A program made the position numbers and the translations under genes. Under the pieces are notes generated by a model, which did no database searches, was not told the DNA's origin, and saw only the letters and a list, made by a program, of their open reading frames with translations. A stretch of 64,000 bases of DNA. It comes from Streptomyces canus (GTDB lineage Bacteria; Actinomycetota; Actinomycetes; Streptomycetales; Streptomycetaceae). Positions within the stretch are counted from its first letter, which is position 1. Every line of letters starts with the position of its first letter. This document shows, one piece after another, positions 15,239 through 22,137 of the stretch. The stretch lies in assembly GCF_030815415.1 (NCBI RefSeq), contig NZ_JAUSWW010000001.1:6944001-7008000 (forward strand). Direction: 5' to 3'.

Positions 15239-15832
15239 ATGATCACGGATACGGCAGCGACGATGGATGCGTACTGCGGTGTACTGCCTGAGGACATCGT
15301 CCAGGTCGGTGTGATCGGTCTGATCAAGGCCATCGATCGGTTCGAGCTCTCTCGCGAGGTGGAGTTCACCTCTTTCTCGATCCCCTACATCGTGGGAGAG
15401 ATCAAGCGGTTCTTCCGTGACACCACGTGGGCCGTGCACGTTCCCCGCCGCCTGCAGGAGGCCCGCGTCCAACTGGCGCGTGCCACCGAGGAGCTAAGCA
15501 GCCGCCTGGGCCGTACGCCGACCGTGGCGGAGCTGGCCCAGCTGATGAACCTGGAGGAAAAGGAGGTCATCGAGGCGCGGCTGGCCTCCAACGGTTACCG
15601 CTCCTCCTCCCTGGACGCGGCCATCAACAACAGTGAGGACGGCGAGACGGCACGGGACGACTTCATCGGCGACGAGGACAGCGCGCTGGAACTGGTGGAG
15701 GACTTCCACGCACTCGCTCCGATGATCGCCGGTCTCGATGAGCGATCGCGCAAGCTCCTGCACTGGAGGTTCGTCGAGGAAGAGACGCAGGCCCAGATCG
15801 GCGAGCGTCTCGGCGTCTCCCAGATGCACTGA
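15239..15832 (+). pseudogene. SigB/SigF-family sigma factor truncated at both ends
   Basis: The 197-residue frame contains clear sigma region 2 (D-I-V-Q-V-G-V-I-G-L-I-K-A-I-D-R-F, E-F-T-S-F-S-I-P-Y-I-V-G-E-I-K-R-F-F-R-D), region 3 and part of region 4 (T-Q-A-Q-I-G-E-R-L-G-V-S-Q-M-H). Intact family members have about 60 more residues before D-I-V-Q-V-G, including region 2.1. They also continue after S-Q-M with the -35 recognition helix and final region 4.2. Here the frame stops right after M-H, so promoter recognition should be lost. ATG 15239 has GGGGCGGGA upstream. It is most likely a relic, though a dominant-negative or anti-sigma-sponge role cannot be excluded. Confidence 0.75.
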
Positions 15833-15936
15833 CACCGCCCGGTAAAGCGGCGCCCTCGCGATGGTGGCGCCACCACCTCCATCGGGGCTGCTTCGCCAGG
15901 GCTCGTCGATCAGTGCTGCCTGAATGCACGATGGGC

Positions 15937-15968
15937 GGGCGGCCTGCCCGGACAGGGGCAGGCCGCCC
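15937..15968 (-). terminator. Hairpin terminator after the MEDS/ATPase gene
   Basis: GGGCGGCCTGCCC at 15937-15949 pairs perfectly with 15956-15968 around a 6-base loop, ten bases beyond the leftward gene that stops at 15978. It may also block readthrough from the truncated sigma gene. Confidence 0.75.
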
Positions 15969-15977
15969 ACGCGTGCG

Positions 15978-16910
15978 CTACAGGCTGAGGTAGAAGCGCA
16001 CCGTCGTACCGTCGTCGCCGGTGTGCATGCGCACCAGGTCGGACACGCAGTTGACCAGCATCAAGCCCCGGCCGCCCATCTGCCCGCGCTCCGGCGGACG
16101 GCGGCCGGCCAGCGGATCGGTCATCCGGCCCGCATCACGGACCTCGATCACGAGCTGTTCCCGCTCGGTCCAGACCGCGAGCGTGCCATGGCCGCCGCCG
16201 TGCACCACGCTGTTGGTCGTCAGTTCCGCGACCGCCAGCTCCGCGTCCATCAGCCGCTCACCGGCCAGACCCAGCCGCGTGGCCTGAGCCACCGCGAAAC
16301 GGCGGACCGACGGAAGGTCCTCCTCGCCGTAGGAGAAGACCGCGGCGTCCGGCACCGTCGGCAGTTCCTGGTTGTAGCGGGAGACGAGCGCTTGCCAGTC
16401 GTAGACGTCGCTGGCCCACTCACGGCCCTCCCCGTTGATGAGGGACGGGTGGGTAACGCGAGCATCGGCGATCACCTGCGGATCCAGCCGTACCTCGTCG
16501 TACGGGCACAGGATCGTCACCGCCCTGCCCTCGAAGGCGGCGTTGATCAGAGCCTCGTGCTGCGCGCACGCCGGGTACTCCACCGCGCTGCGCCCGGCCC
16601 AGATCGGTTCACCGATGATGCGCACCCGCCCCTGCGGGTGTGCGTCGGCGAATCCGCGCAGGACCTTGGGGATGATCCGCCCGGGATTGCGGCCGGCCTC
16701 GGTCATGTCCAGGAACAGGATGCCCTCGGCATCCGCGCCCAGCCCGCTCCTGATCAGTTCCAGGTTGGGGCCGGGCACCGCGACGGCCATCGGCTCGCCG
16801 TTGTCCAGCCCTTCGCGCAGGAACGACACCGTCTGCCGCGTGTACTCGTGAGCGGTGCGATAGAACAGGGCAGGGTGCACGAACGCCTCGTCGGTGGTCA
16901 CCGTGCTCAT
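15978..16910 (-). CDS. MEDS-domain sensor with anti-sigma-type ATPase (RsbA-like)
   Basis: The 310-residue protein has an N-terminal MEDS domain (H-P-A-L-F-Y-R-T, then E-A-G-R-N-P-G-R-I-I-P and R-I-I-G-E-P-I-W-A-G-R, residues about 10-190). A HATPase_c_2 domain follows, with A-V-A-E-L-T-T-N-S-V-V-H-G-G-G as N-box and G-G-R-G-L-M-L-V-N as G-box. Such fusions act as regulators in partner-switching circuits that release sigma factors. The ATG at 16910 shares its A with the upstream STAS gene's TGA, so the pair is coupled. A close paralogous pair lies at 26643-27928. Confidence 0.88.
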   Translation of the reverse strand: MSTVTTDEAFVHPALFYRTAHEYTRQTVSFLREGLDNGEPMAVAVPGPNLELIRSGLGADAEGILFLDMTEAGRNPGRIIPKVLRGFADAHPQGRVRIIGEPIWAGRSAVEYPACAQHEALINAAFEGRAVTILCPYDEVRLDPQVIADARVTHPSLINGEGREWASDVYDWQALVSRYNQELPTVPDAAVFSYGEEDLPSVRRFAVAQATRLGLAGERLMDAELAVAELTTNSVVHGGGHGTLAVWTEREQLVIEVRDAGRMTDPLAGRRPPERGQMGGRGLMLVNCVSDLVRMHTGDDGTTVRFYLSL

Positions 16911-17266
16911 CACAGAGCCACCTCGATCCGGTCCAGATCCGGCCAGAACAGTTCCAGAACCCGGGGGACCTGCGGCGGCGGATGCTCCACCACGACCCGG
17001 CCGTCCCGCAGGTTCATGGCGGTGACCGCCAGCGCGGTCACCCCAGCCACGTCGACGAACGCCACATCCGACAGCTCCACGTACGACACGCCCGCGTGCC
17101 GCCGGGCCAGCTCCGCCAGGGCCTGTTCCCAGGAAGAACGTGTCAGGGCGCTGATCTCACCACGGGCACGTATCCCGGAACGACCGTCGGGCAACGGACT
17201 CACCTCCAACGCGACCTCCCCGCGCGTTACCGGGCCGATTCCGCCCACCGTATGTGAGGCATCCAC
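16910..17266 (-). CDS. STAS-domain anti-sigma antagonist
   Basis: This 118-residue protein has the STAS fold: beta strands I-R-A-R-G-E-I and V-S-Y-V-E-L-S-D-V-A-F-V-D-V-A-G-V-T-A-L, then a loop and helix ending L-E-L-F-W-P-D-L-D-R-I-E-V. The site where antagonists carry a phosphorylatable serine reads D-V-A-G, so regulation by serine phosphorylation is doubtful. This MlaB-like variant is typical of Streptomyces STAS proteins next to MEDS-ATPases. It starts at 17266 (GTG read as Met) and is joined by TGATG to the MEDS gene. Confidence 0.8.
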   Translation of the reverse strand: MDASHTVGGIGPVTRGEVALEVSPLPDGRSGIRARGEISALTRSSWEQALAELARRHAGVSYVELSDVAFVDVAGVTALAVTAMNLRDGRVVVEHPPPQVPRVLELFWPDLDRIEVAL

Positions 17267-17771
17267 GCTCGGACTCCTTCACCTTTCGAGCCAACTGCAC
17301 GCCGCCCAGGCACGGGCAGACGAAAAATCCCCAGCGGGGGAGTCTAGCCCGACACACAGGCCGACCCCGCTGTCCCGTTCGGTGCTTCACAGGAACGGCG
17401 TGCGCGTTCAGGGCCGGTGCCGCGACCGGGGCGGGTGCGCTCGCAGGCGGTCACAGCTGACGACCGGCGTCGAAGACCTCCTGGCCGATGTGGTCGAGCG
17501 CGGCGCGGAGAGCTGTGACCGGGGTGCGGTCAGACGCATGTCGTTGTCGAGGGCGGCAGCGTAGGCGCGTACGGCGTCGGTGGCCTCGGGGGCAGTCGGC
17601 AACGCCGTCACCCAGCTGGGCAAGGACCCTCAGCTGATGACCAAGGCCAGCGGCGTCGGCCTCGCCTGTTTCTGCGGCTCCAACAGCAGCGACACCCTCA
17701 CGGTCACCGCACCCTCCGCTCCCACGGGTGCCTTGCATCCGCGTGTTGACACCGGGCCGAGCCGAGGGGAG
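17267..17771. other. 505-bp gap with a possible decayed coding stretch
   Basis: No intact gene is supported. On the minus strand, one frame gives T-A-P-E-A-T-D-A-V-R-A-Y-A-A-A-L-D-N-D-M-R-L-T (about 17540-17610). A neighbouring frame continues as T-P-V-T-A-L-R-A-A-L-D-H-I-G-Q-E-V-F to a stop at 17451-17453, suggesting a broken small gene. The rest holds the upstream region of the STAS gene and the 3' side of the MarR gene. I do not recognise the family. Confidence 0.35.
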
Positions 17772-18248
17772 TCATTCGGACTCGCCCTGCGGGACAGCGC
17801 GGCTGTTGATCGCATCGGCGATGGCGTAGGCAGTGCTGACGAAGGAATCCGCCTGCTGCTGCGACAGGTTCAGCGCGGAGGTCTCCTCCAGGGCCCGCCA
17901 CATGGCCGCGATGGGCTCGCGCATCGCCCGGCCCTTGTCCGTGAGGTGGACGACCATGACCCGTCGGTCGTGCGCGGCCGGCTCGCGCACGAGCAGGCCC
18001 GCCTCCTGCATACGGCGCAGCGACTTGGAGACGGTGGAGTGGTCCAGGCCGACGCTTTCGAGCAGTTCGGACTGGGTCTGGCCGTCCCGGTCGAGGAGCT
18101 GCATCAGCAGCAGTTCCTGTCCGGGGTGCAGGTCCATCTCACGGAGCATGACGCCGGCGCGGGCGCGATGAGCGCGGGCGAGCTGGAAGATCGCGTAGCT
18201 CATCGGCCCCTCGCTGGCCGTGGACGGGGTGCGGTGTGTGGCGGGCAT
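17772..18248 (-). CDS. MarR-family transcriptional regulator
   Basis: The 158-residue protein has a winged helix: D-L-H-P-G-Q-E-L-L-L-M-Q-L-L, then T-Q-S-E-L-L-E-S-V-G-L-D-H-S-T-V-S-K-S-L-R-R-M as the helix-turn-helix. The wing reads R-E-P-A-A-H-D-R-R-V-M-V-V-H-L-T-D-K-G. It probably controls the old-yellow-enzyme gene that ends only 7 bases upstream of its start, and the quinone-oxidoreductase gene before that. Many MarR proteins of this arrangement respond to electrophiles or quinones. Being last in the leftward set would give autoregulation through a shared promoter near 20300. Confidence 0.87.
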   Translation of the reverse strand: MPATHRTPSTASEGPMSYAIFQLARAHRARAGVMLREMDLHPGQELLLMQLLDRDGQTQSELLESVGLDHSTVSKSLRRMQEAGLLVREPAAHDRRVMVVHLTDKGRAMREPIAAMWRALEETSALNLSQQQADSFVSTAYAIADAINSRAVPQGESE

Positions 18249-18255
18249 CGGTTCC

Positions 18256-19317
18256 TCAGACGGTGTGGGTGGGGTAGTCGGTGTAGCCGGCCACTCCGCC
18301 GCCGTAGAAGGTCGCCGGGTCGGGGGTGTTCAGCGGCGCGTCAGAGCGTAGCCGCTCGACCAGGTCCGGGTTGGCGAGGGCCAGGGCGCCGACCGAGACG
18401 AGGTCGGCCGTGCCGTTGTCGACGTCCTTGGCGCGGGTGACGATGTCGGTGCCGGCCCGGTTCAGGACCAGCGTGGTCGGCCACAGTGCGCGCAGGGTGC
18501 TCAGCAGCTCCTCGTCGCCCGCGTGCATCACGTGGAGGTAGGCGAGGCCGAGCGGGCTCAGGGCGCGCAGGAGCGCCGGGTACAGCTCGGCGGTGTCGGA
18601 CTCGGCGATGTCGTTGTAGGGGTTGCCGGGGGAGATGCGCAGGCCGGTGCGGTCGGCGCCGATCTCGTCGGCCACGGCGGCGGCCACCTCGACGGCGAAG
18701 CGGATGCGGTTGTCGAGGGAACCGCCGTAACTGTCGGTGCGCTGGTTGGTGTTGTCGGCGAGGAACTGGTGTACCAGGTAGCCGTTGGCGCCGTGGATCT
18801 CCACGCCGTCGGCGCCTGCCGCGATGGCGGCCGCCGCGGCGCGGCGGAAGTCGTCGACGGTCGCCGCGATCTCCTGCGTCGACAGAGGGCGGGGCACCGG
18901 CATCTCCTGGGGCCCGGACGCGGTGAACATCGCGCCCTGCGGCTGGATCGCCGACGGGGCGACGGGCTGACGGCCGTGCGGGGTGTTGTCGGGGTGGGCG
19001 ATACGTCCGGTGTGCATCAGCTGGATGACGATCCGGCCGTCGGCCTCGTGCACGGCGTCGGTGACCTTGCGCCACCCGGCGATCTGCTCGTCATTGTGGA
19101 TGCCGGGGGTGAGGAGGTAGCCCTGGCCGTCGGGGGAGGGCTGGGTGCCCTCGGTGATGATGAGCGCGTGCGAGGCCCGCTGGGCGTAGTACTCGGCGTT
19201 CAGCTCGGTGGGGACGCCTTCGGGCGTGGAGCGGTCGCGGGTCATGGGGGCCATGACCAGGCGGTGCGGGAGGGGGATCTCGCCGATGGTGGTCGGTGTC
19301 CACAGGGCGTTCAGCAT
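18256..19317 (-). CDS. Old yellow enzyme / alkene reductase (NemA-like, FMN)
   Basis: The 353-residue TIM-barrel flavoprotein shows the family hallmarks: [10 protein letters not shown] near residue 20, [25 protein letters not shown] with the substrate-binding H/N pair, and R-T-D-x-Y-G-G-S-L-D-N-R. It should use FMN and NAD(P)H to reduce activated alkenes, quinones or nitro compounds in the cytoplasm. ATG 19317 follows GAAGGACC. It lies between a zinc-independent quinone reductase and a MarR regulator, a common detoxification arrangement. Confidence 0.93.
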   Translation of the reverse strand: MLNALWTPTTIGEIPLPHRLVMAPMTRDRSTPEGVPTELNAEYYAQRASHALIITEGTQPSPDGQGYLLTPGIHNDEQIAGWRKVTDAVHEADGRIVIQLMHTGRIAHPDNTPHGRQPVAPSAIQPQGAMFTASGPQEMPVPRPLSTQEIAATVDDFRRAAAAAIAAGADGVEIHGANGYLVHQFLADNTNQRTDSYGGSLDNRIRFAVEVAAAVADEIGADRTGLRISPGNPYNDIAESDTAELYPALLRALSPLGLAYLHVMHAGDEELLSTLRALWPTTLVLNRAGTDIVTRAKDVDNGTADLVSVGALALANPDLVERLRSDAPLNTPDPATFYGGGVAGYTDYPTHTV

Positions 19318-19369
19318 GAGGGGTCCTTCGGTGCGGTGATGGTCGTAACAGGGGGGAGTACGGGCGTGA

Positions 19370-20275
19370 TCAGTCGACGGTGAGGACGAGCTTGCCCCGG
19401 CCGTGCCCGGCGTCGCTGACCTGCTGGGCCTTGGCGGCCTGGTCGAGCGGGTAGGCGTTGACGGTGGTGACGAGCTTGCCGGTCGCGGCGTCCTGCGCCA
19501 GCTCGGCCAGACGGGTGGCGGAGCGCTTCTGGCCGCCGCTGGAGAAGGTGACGCCGAGCTGGTGCGCGCGGAAGTCGGAGATGGTGACAATGCGCTCGGT
19601 GCCGCCGCGCAGGGTGATGGAGTCCTCGAGAGCTCCCTTGCCGGCCAGGTCGAAGACCGCGTCCACGCCGTCGGGGGCGAGTGCCCTGACCCGCTCGACC
19701 AGGCCCTCGCCGTAGAGGGTGGCGGTGGCGCCGAGCGAGGTGAGGTAGTCCTGGTTGGCGGGGCCGGCGGTGGCGATGACACGCGCTCCGCGGGCCGTGG
19801 CGAGCTGGACCGCCAGGGTGCCGACCGCTCCGGCCGCGCCGTGCATCAGTACGGTCTCCCCGGCGACGACGCCCAGCAGGTTCAGGACCCGCTCGGCCGT
19901 CTCGCCCGCGACCGGCAGCGCGACCGCGTGCTGCCAGTCGAGGCCGGCGGGCTTGGGGGCCACGGTGGTGGCCAGTGCGTACTGGGCGTACGAGCCGGTG
20001 TCCGACCAGCCCAGCACCTCGTCGCCCACCCGCACGTCCTGCACGCCCTCACCCAGGGCGTCCACCACGCCGGCGAGCTCGGCACCGGGGACGGCGGGGA
20101 GCGGTGTGGGGAACGCGGCCTCCATCGCCCCGGAGCGGATCTTGCCGTCCAGCGCGTTCAGCCCGGCCGCCCTGACGCGGACGCGGATCTGGCCGGAGCC
20201 GGGCCGCGGGACCTCGATGTCCGCCTCGTGCAGCACTTCGGTGCCACCGAAACGGTCGAACAGGATGGCTTTCAT
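19370..20275 (-). CDS. Zinc-independent NADP-dependent quinone oxidoreductase (MDR family)
   Basis: The 301-residue protein has the GroES-like N-terminal domain ([18 protein letters not shown]) and a Rossmann domain with [18 protein letters not shown]. It lacks the cysteines that bind structural and catalytic zinc, which places it with quinone reductases. ATG 20275 has GGAGGAG upstream. The old yellow enzyme gene follows after 52 bases. It most likely removes quinones or enones by NADPH-dependent reduction. Confidence 0.9.
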   Translation of the reverse strand: MKAILFDRFGGTEVLHEADIEVPRPGSGQIRVRVRAAGLNALDGKIRSGAMEAAFPTPLPAVPGAELAGVVDALGEGVQDVRVGDEVLGWSDTGSYAQYALATTVAPKPAGLDWQHAVALPVAGETAERVLNLLGVVAGETVLMHGAAGAVGTLAVQLATARGARVIATAGPANQDYLTSLGATATLYGEGLVERVRALAPDGVDAVFDLAGKGALEDSITLRGGTERIVTISDFRAHQLGVTFSSGGQKRSATRLAELAQDAATGKLVTTVNAYPLDQAAKAQQVSDAGHGRGKLVLTVD

Positions 20276-20391
20276 GACGACTCCTCCCGTGCCGCCACGC
20301 ATTTAGGTGGCTGGACACATAACCAACGTAACAGCAAAAGTGTGGCTAGCCAAGTATTCGCTGTCGCGCTGGGAGGCCGCTCGGGACGTCG
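20276..20391. promoter_or_regulatory. Upstream region of the quinone-reductase gene with a palindrome
   Basis: The region just before the leftward gene contains a perfect 10-bp palindrome TGGCTAGCCA at 20343-20352, plus a second GGTGGCT-like half at 20306-20312. These are candidate sites for the MarR regulator encoded three genes downstream. No reliable -35/-10 pair was assigned. Confidence 0.35.
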
Positions 20392-20533
20392 TCACGCCGG
20401 CCGGCAGGTCGGTCGGCTGAGCCGGGCGTCGTGGAGGTGCTTGGCCAGCAGGTGGGAGTTCTTGGCGGGCATGAGGATGTCGCTCTCGCCGTCGGCGACC
20501 AGGACCAGCTGGAAGAGGGGCCTTCGGGCGCAC
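20392..20533 (-). pseudogene. Alpha/beta-hydrolase C-terminal relic
   Basis: The leftward frame reads F-Q-L-V-L-V-A-D-G-E-S-D-I-L-M-P-A-K-N-S-H-L-L-A-K-H-L and ends soon after D-A-R-L. This resembles the strand carrying the catalytic aspartate and the next helix in alpha/beta hydrolases. The catalytic histidine segment and all upstream parts are absent, so it is a fragment. Confidence 0.5.
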
Positions 20534-20552
20534 CGGCTTGGACTTGTCGGGG

Positions 20553-20829
20553 ATGTCTCACTCGGGCCAGGCGGTGAGCCGGCGGTCGCGGGCGGCCGGG
20601 CTGGAGGGGGATCGACGCCCACGCCGTCCAGCTCCTGGACCGGGCGCAGCACGAGGGGCTCCTCGCCCCGGACGCGGACCTGGAGTGGACGCGGCAGGTG
20701 TACTACGCCCTTCTCGGCGAAGCACTCAACAGGCCCGGCGCGGATCAGGATCCGGCCACGCAGGACCCGGACGCGCAGGCCACGCTCGTCATCGACGCGC
20801 TCCTGCACGGCGCGGGACCGCGCGGCTGA
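20553..20829 (+). pseudogene. TetR-type regulator C-terminal relic with a frameshift
   Basis: A frame starting M-S-H-S-G-Q-A-V-S-R-R-S-R-A-A-G-L-E-G switches at a G5 run (20606-20610). It continues as I-D-A-H-A-V-Q-L-L-D-R-A-Q-H-E-G-L-L-A-P-D and V-Y-Y-A-L-L-G-E-A, ending at TGA 20827-20829. The second part looks like the ligand-binding domain end of a TetR regulator. Removing one G restores a single frame. The DNA-binding N-terminus is missing, so the gene is incomplete whatever the cause of the frameshift. Confidence 0.5.
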
Positions 20830-20891
20830 GCCGCGACCGCCCGGCGGGGCTCCGGGTCCGCGATCGGCTGCCGCCGTCCCGCGTGCGTTCC

Positions 20892-21596
20892 CTACTCCGC
20901 CCCCTGTGCCCTCTCGCGTACGGCGGTGACGTGGGTGACGGCGGCGGTCAGCTGTTTGCGGGCCTCCTCGGGCGGGGGTTCGCCCCGGACGGAGTCCACC
21001 AGTTGCTGTGCCGCGCGGTGGAGCTTGGTGTTGGTGTTCTGCGAGGTCATCACCAGGACGTTCCAGGCCTCCTCCGCGCTGAGGGAGAAGGTGGCCATGA
21101 GGATGCCGCGGGCCAGATCGATGAGTCCCCGGGTCTGCATCGCCCGCCGCAGCTGTACGACCTCGACCCGTGGGTCCGTCGCTGAGTGCGAGGCGTCGTC
21201 CTCCTGGACCATCTCACCCTCCGGGGCGAACAGGGGCAGGGTGTTGGTGAGGGCGAACACTCGTTCGGCGGCCGGGCTGATGGCGCGGATCGTGACCGTC
21301 TTGCACTGGTCGAGGGCCTGCTGCCGGATCCCCAGCAGGGTGTTGAGTCCGGAGCAGTCGCAGAACTCGACGCCGTCGAGGTCCAGGTCGATGCCCTTGC
21401 CGGAGTCCGTGAGCGCCGAGCGCAGAGCCTGCTGGAGCTCCTGGTCGGCGGCGAGGTCGAGGTCGCCGTGCACGGTGACCGCCGTTCGGTCGCCGTCGGG
21501 TCGGGCGCAGACCGTCAGCCGTGTCTCGCCGTCGTGGCCGGTGAGCCTCGTGCATCCGCTGACCGGCCCGGCGCAGCCGGGTGCCGACTTGGACAT
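20892..21596 (-). CDS. STAS-ANTAR domain regulator
   Basis: The 234-residue protein has an N-terminal STAS domain (V-T-V-H-G-D-L-D-L-A-A, then L-D-L-D-G-V-E-F-C-D-C-S-G-L-N-T-L-L) whose phospho-site region C-D-C-S-G-L keeps the serine. The C-terminal ANTAR RNA-binding domain reads L-R-R-A-M-Q-T-R-G-L-I-D-L-A-R-G-I-L-M-A and S-A-E-E-A-W-N-V-L. ANTAR domains bind paired hexanucleotide-loop hairpins to prevent transcription termination. The fusion suggests post-transcriptional output from a partner-switching signal. ATG 21596 has GGAGAGG upstream, and a paralog lies at 25711-26397. Confidence 0.88.
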   Translation of the reverse strand: MSKSAPGCAGPVSGCTRLTGHDGETRLTVCARPDGDRTAVTVHGDLDLAADQELQQALRSALTDSGKGIDLDLDGVEFCDCSGLNTLLGIRQQALDQCKTVTIRAISPAAERVFALTNTLPLFAPEGEMVQEDDASHSATDPRVEVVQLRRAMQTRGLIDLARGILMATFSLSAEEAWNVLVMTSQNTNTKLHRAAQQLVDSVRGEPPPEEARKQLTAAVTHVTAVRERAQGAE

Positions 21597-21732
21597 GGTC
21601 CTCTCCCCAGGGCTGGGAACACCCACCGTTCCGACGCCACCAGGTTCACCCGAACGCGGACTCACGTCAAGAGATACATGAAATTCGCTTCGTGTATTCT
21701 CATACCTGAATCCCTAGGCGTACGATGCCTTC
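21597..21732. promoter_or_regulatory. Divergent promoter region, STAS-ANTAR and HTH genes
   Basis: This 136-bp gap separates divergent genes. A TACGAT at 21720-21725 is a plausible -10 for the rightward HTH gene, whose start lies 8 bases later, giving a nearly leaderless transcript. The stretch around 21676-21712 is relatively AT-rich. Confidence 0.4.
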
Positions 21733-22083
21733 ATGAGTGGAGCGACGGAGCCGCACGCGGGGTGGACGTTCATCACCAACCATGCGCGGGTACTGGCGGC
21801 CATTGCCGAGAATCAGAGCGCGAGGGTGCGCGACATCGCCGCCCATTGCCGACTCACGGAGCGCGCTGTCCAGAAGATCATTTCCGATCTGGAGCAGAGT
21901 GGATACCTGTCCCACACGCGTGAGGGGCGCAGCAACACGTACCGGATCGCGCAGGGGAAGGTTCTGCGCCACCCCGCCGAGGCCAGGCTCACCGTCGCCT
22001 CGCTGCTCGGGCTGCTCGTCCAGATGGACGGGCACCACGAGGACGCGCCACGCGCCGGTGCGATGGCGGTCGAAGAGGCGTGA
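21733..22083 (+). CDS. Winged-helix transcriptional regulator (116 aa)
   Basis: A helix-turn-helix occupies residues about 18-65: R-V-L-A-A-I-A-E-N-Q-S-A-R-V-R-D-I-A-A-H-C-R-L-T-E-R-A-V-Q-K-I-I-S-D-L, followed by the wing Y-L-S-H-T-R-E-G-R-S-N-T-Y. This is the general DeoR/MarR-like winged-helix pattern found in short Streptomyces regulators. The C-terminal 45 residues are helical (L-L-G-L-L-V-Q-M) and may dimerise. It diverges from the STAS-ANTAR gene. The target is unknown. Confidence 0.78.
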   Translation: MSGATEPHAGWTFITNHARVLAAIAENQSARVRDIAAHCRLTERAVQKIISDLEQSGYLSHTREGRSNTYRIAQGKVLRHPAEARLTVASLLGLLVQMDGHHEDAPRAGAMAVEEA

Positions 22084-22092
22084 GCACGCACG

Positions 22093-22124
22093 GCGACGCG
22101 GGCCCCGGACGGGACCCGCGTCGC
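22093..22124. terminator. Bidirectional hairpin terminator
   Basis: GCGACGCGGG at 22093-22102 pairs with CCCGCGTCGC at 22115-22124, and flanking GCAC/GTGC bases can extend the stem. It sits in the 54-bp gap between the convergent HTH regulator and metalloprotease genes. Confidence 0.7.
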
Positions 22125-22137
22125 TGTGCGGGGAGTG

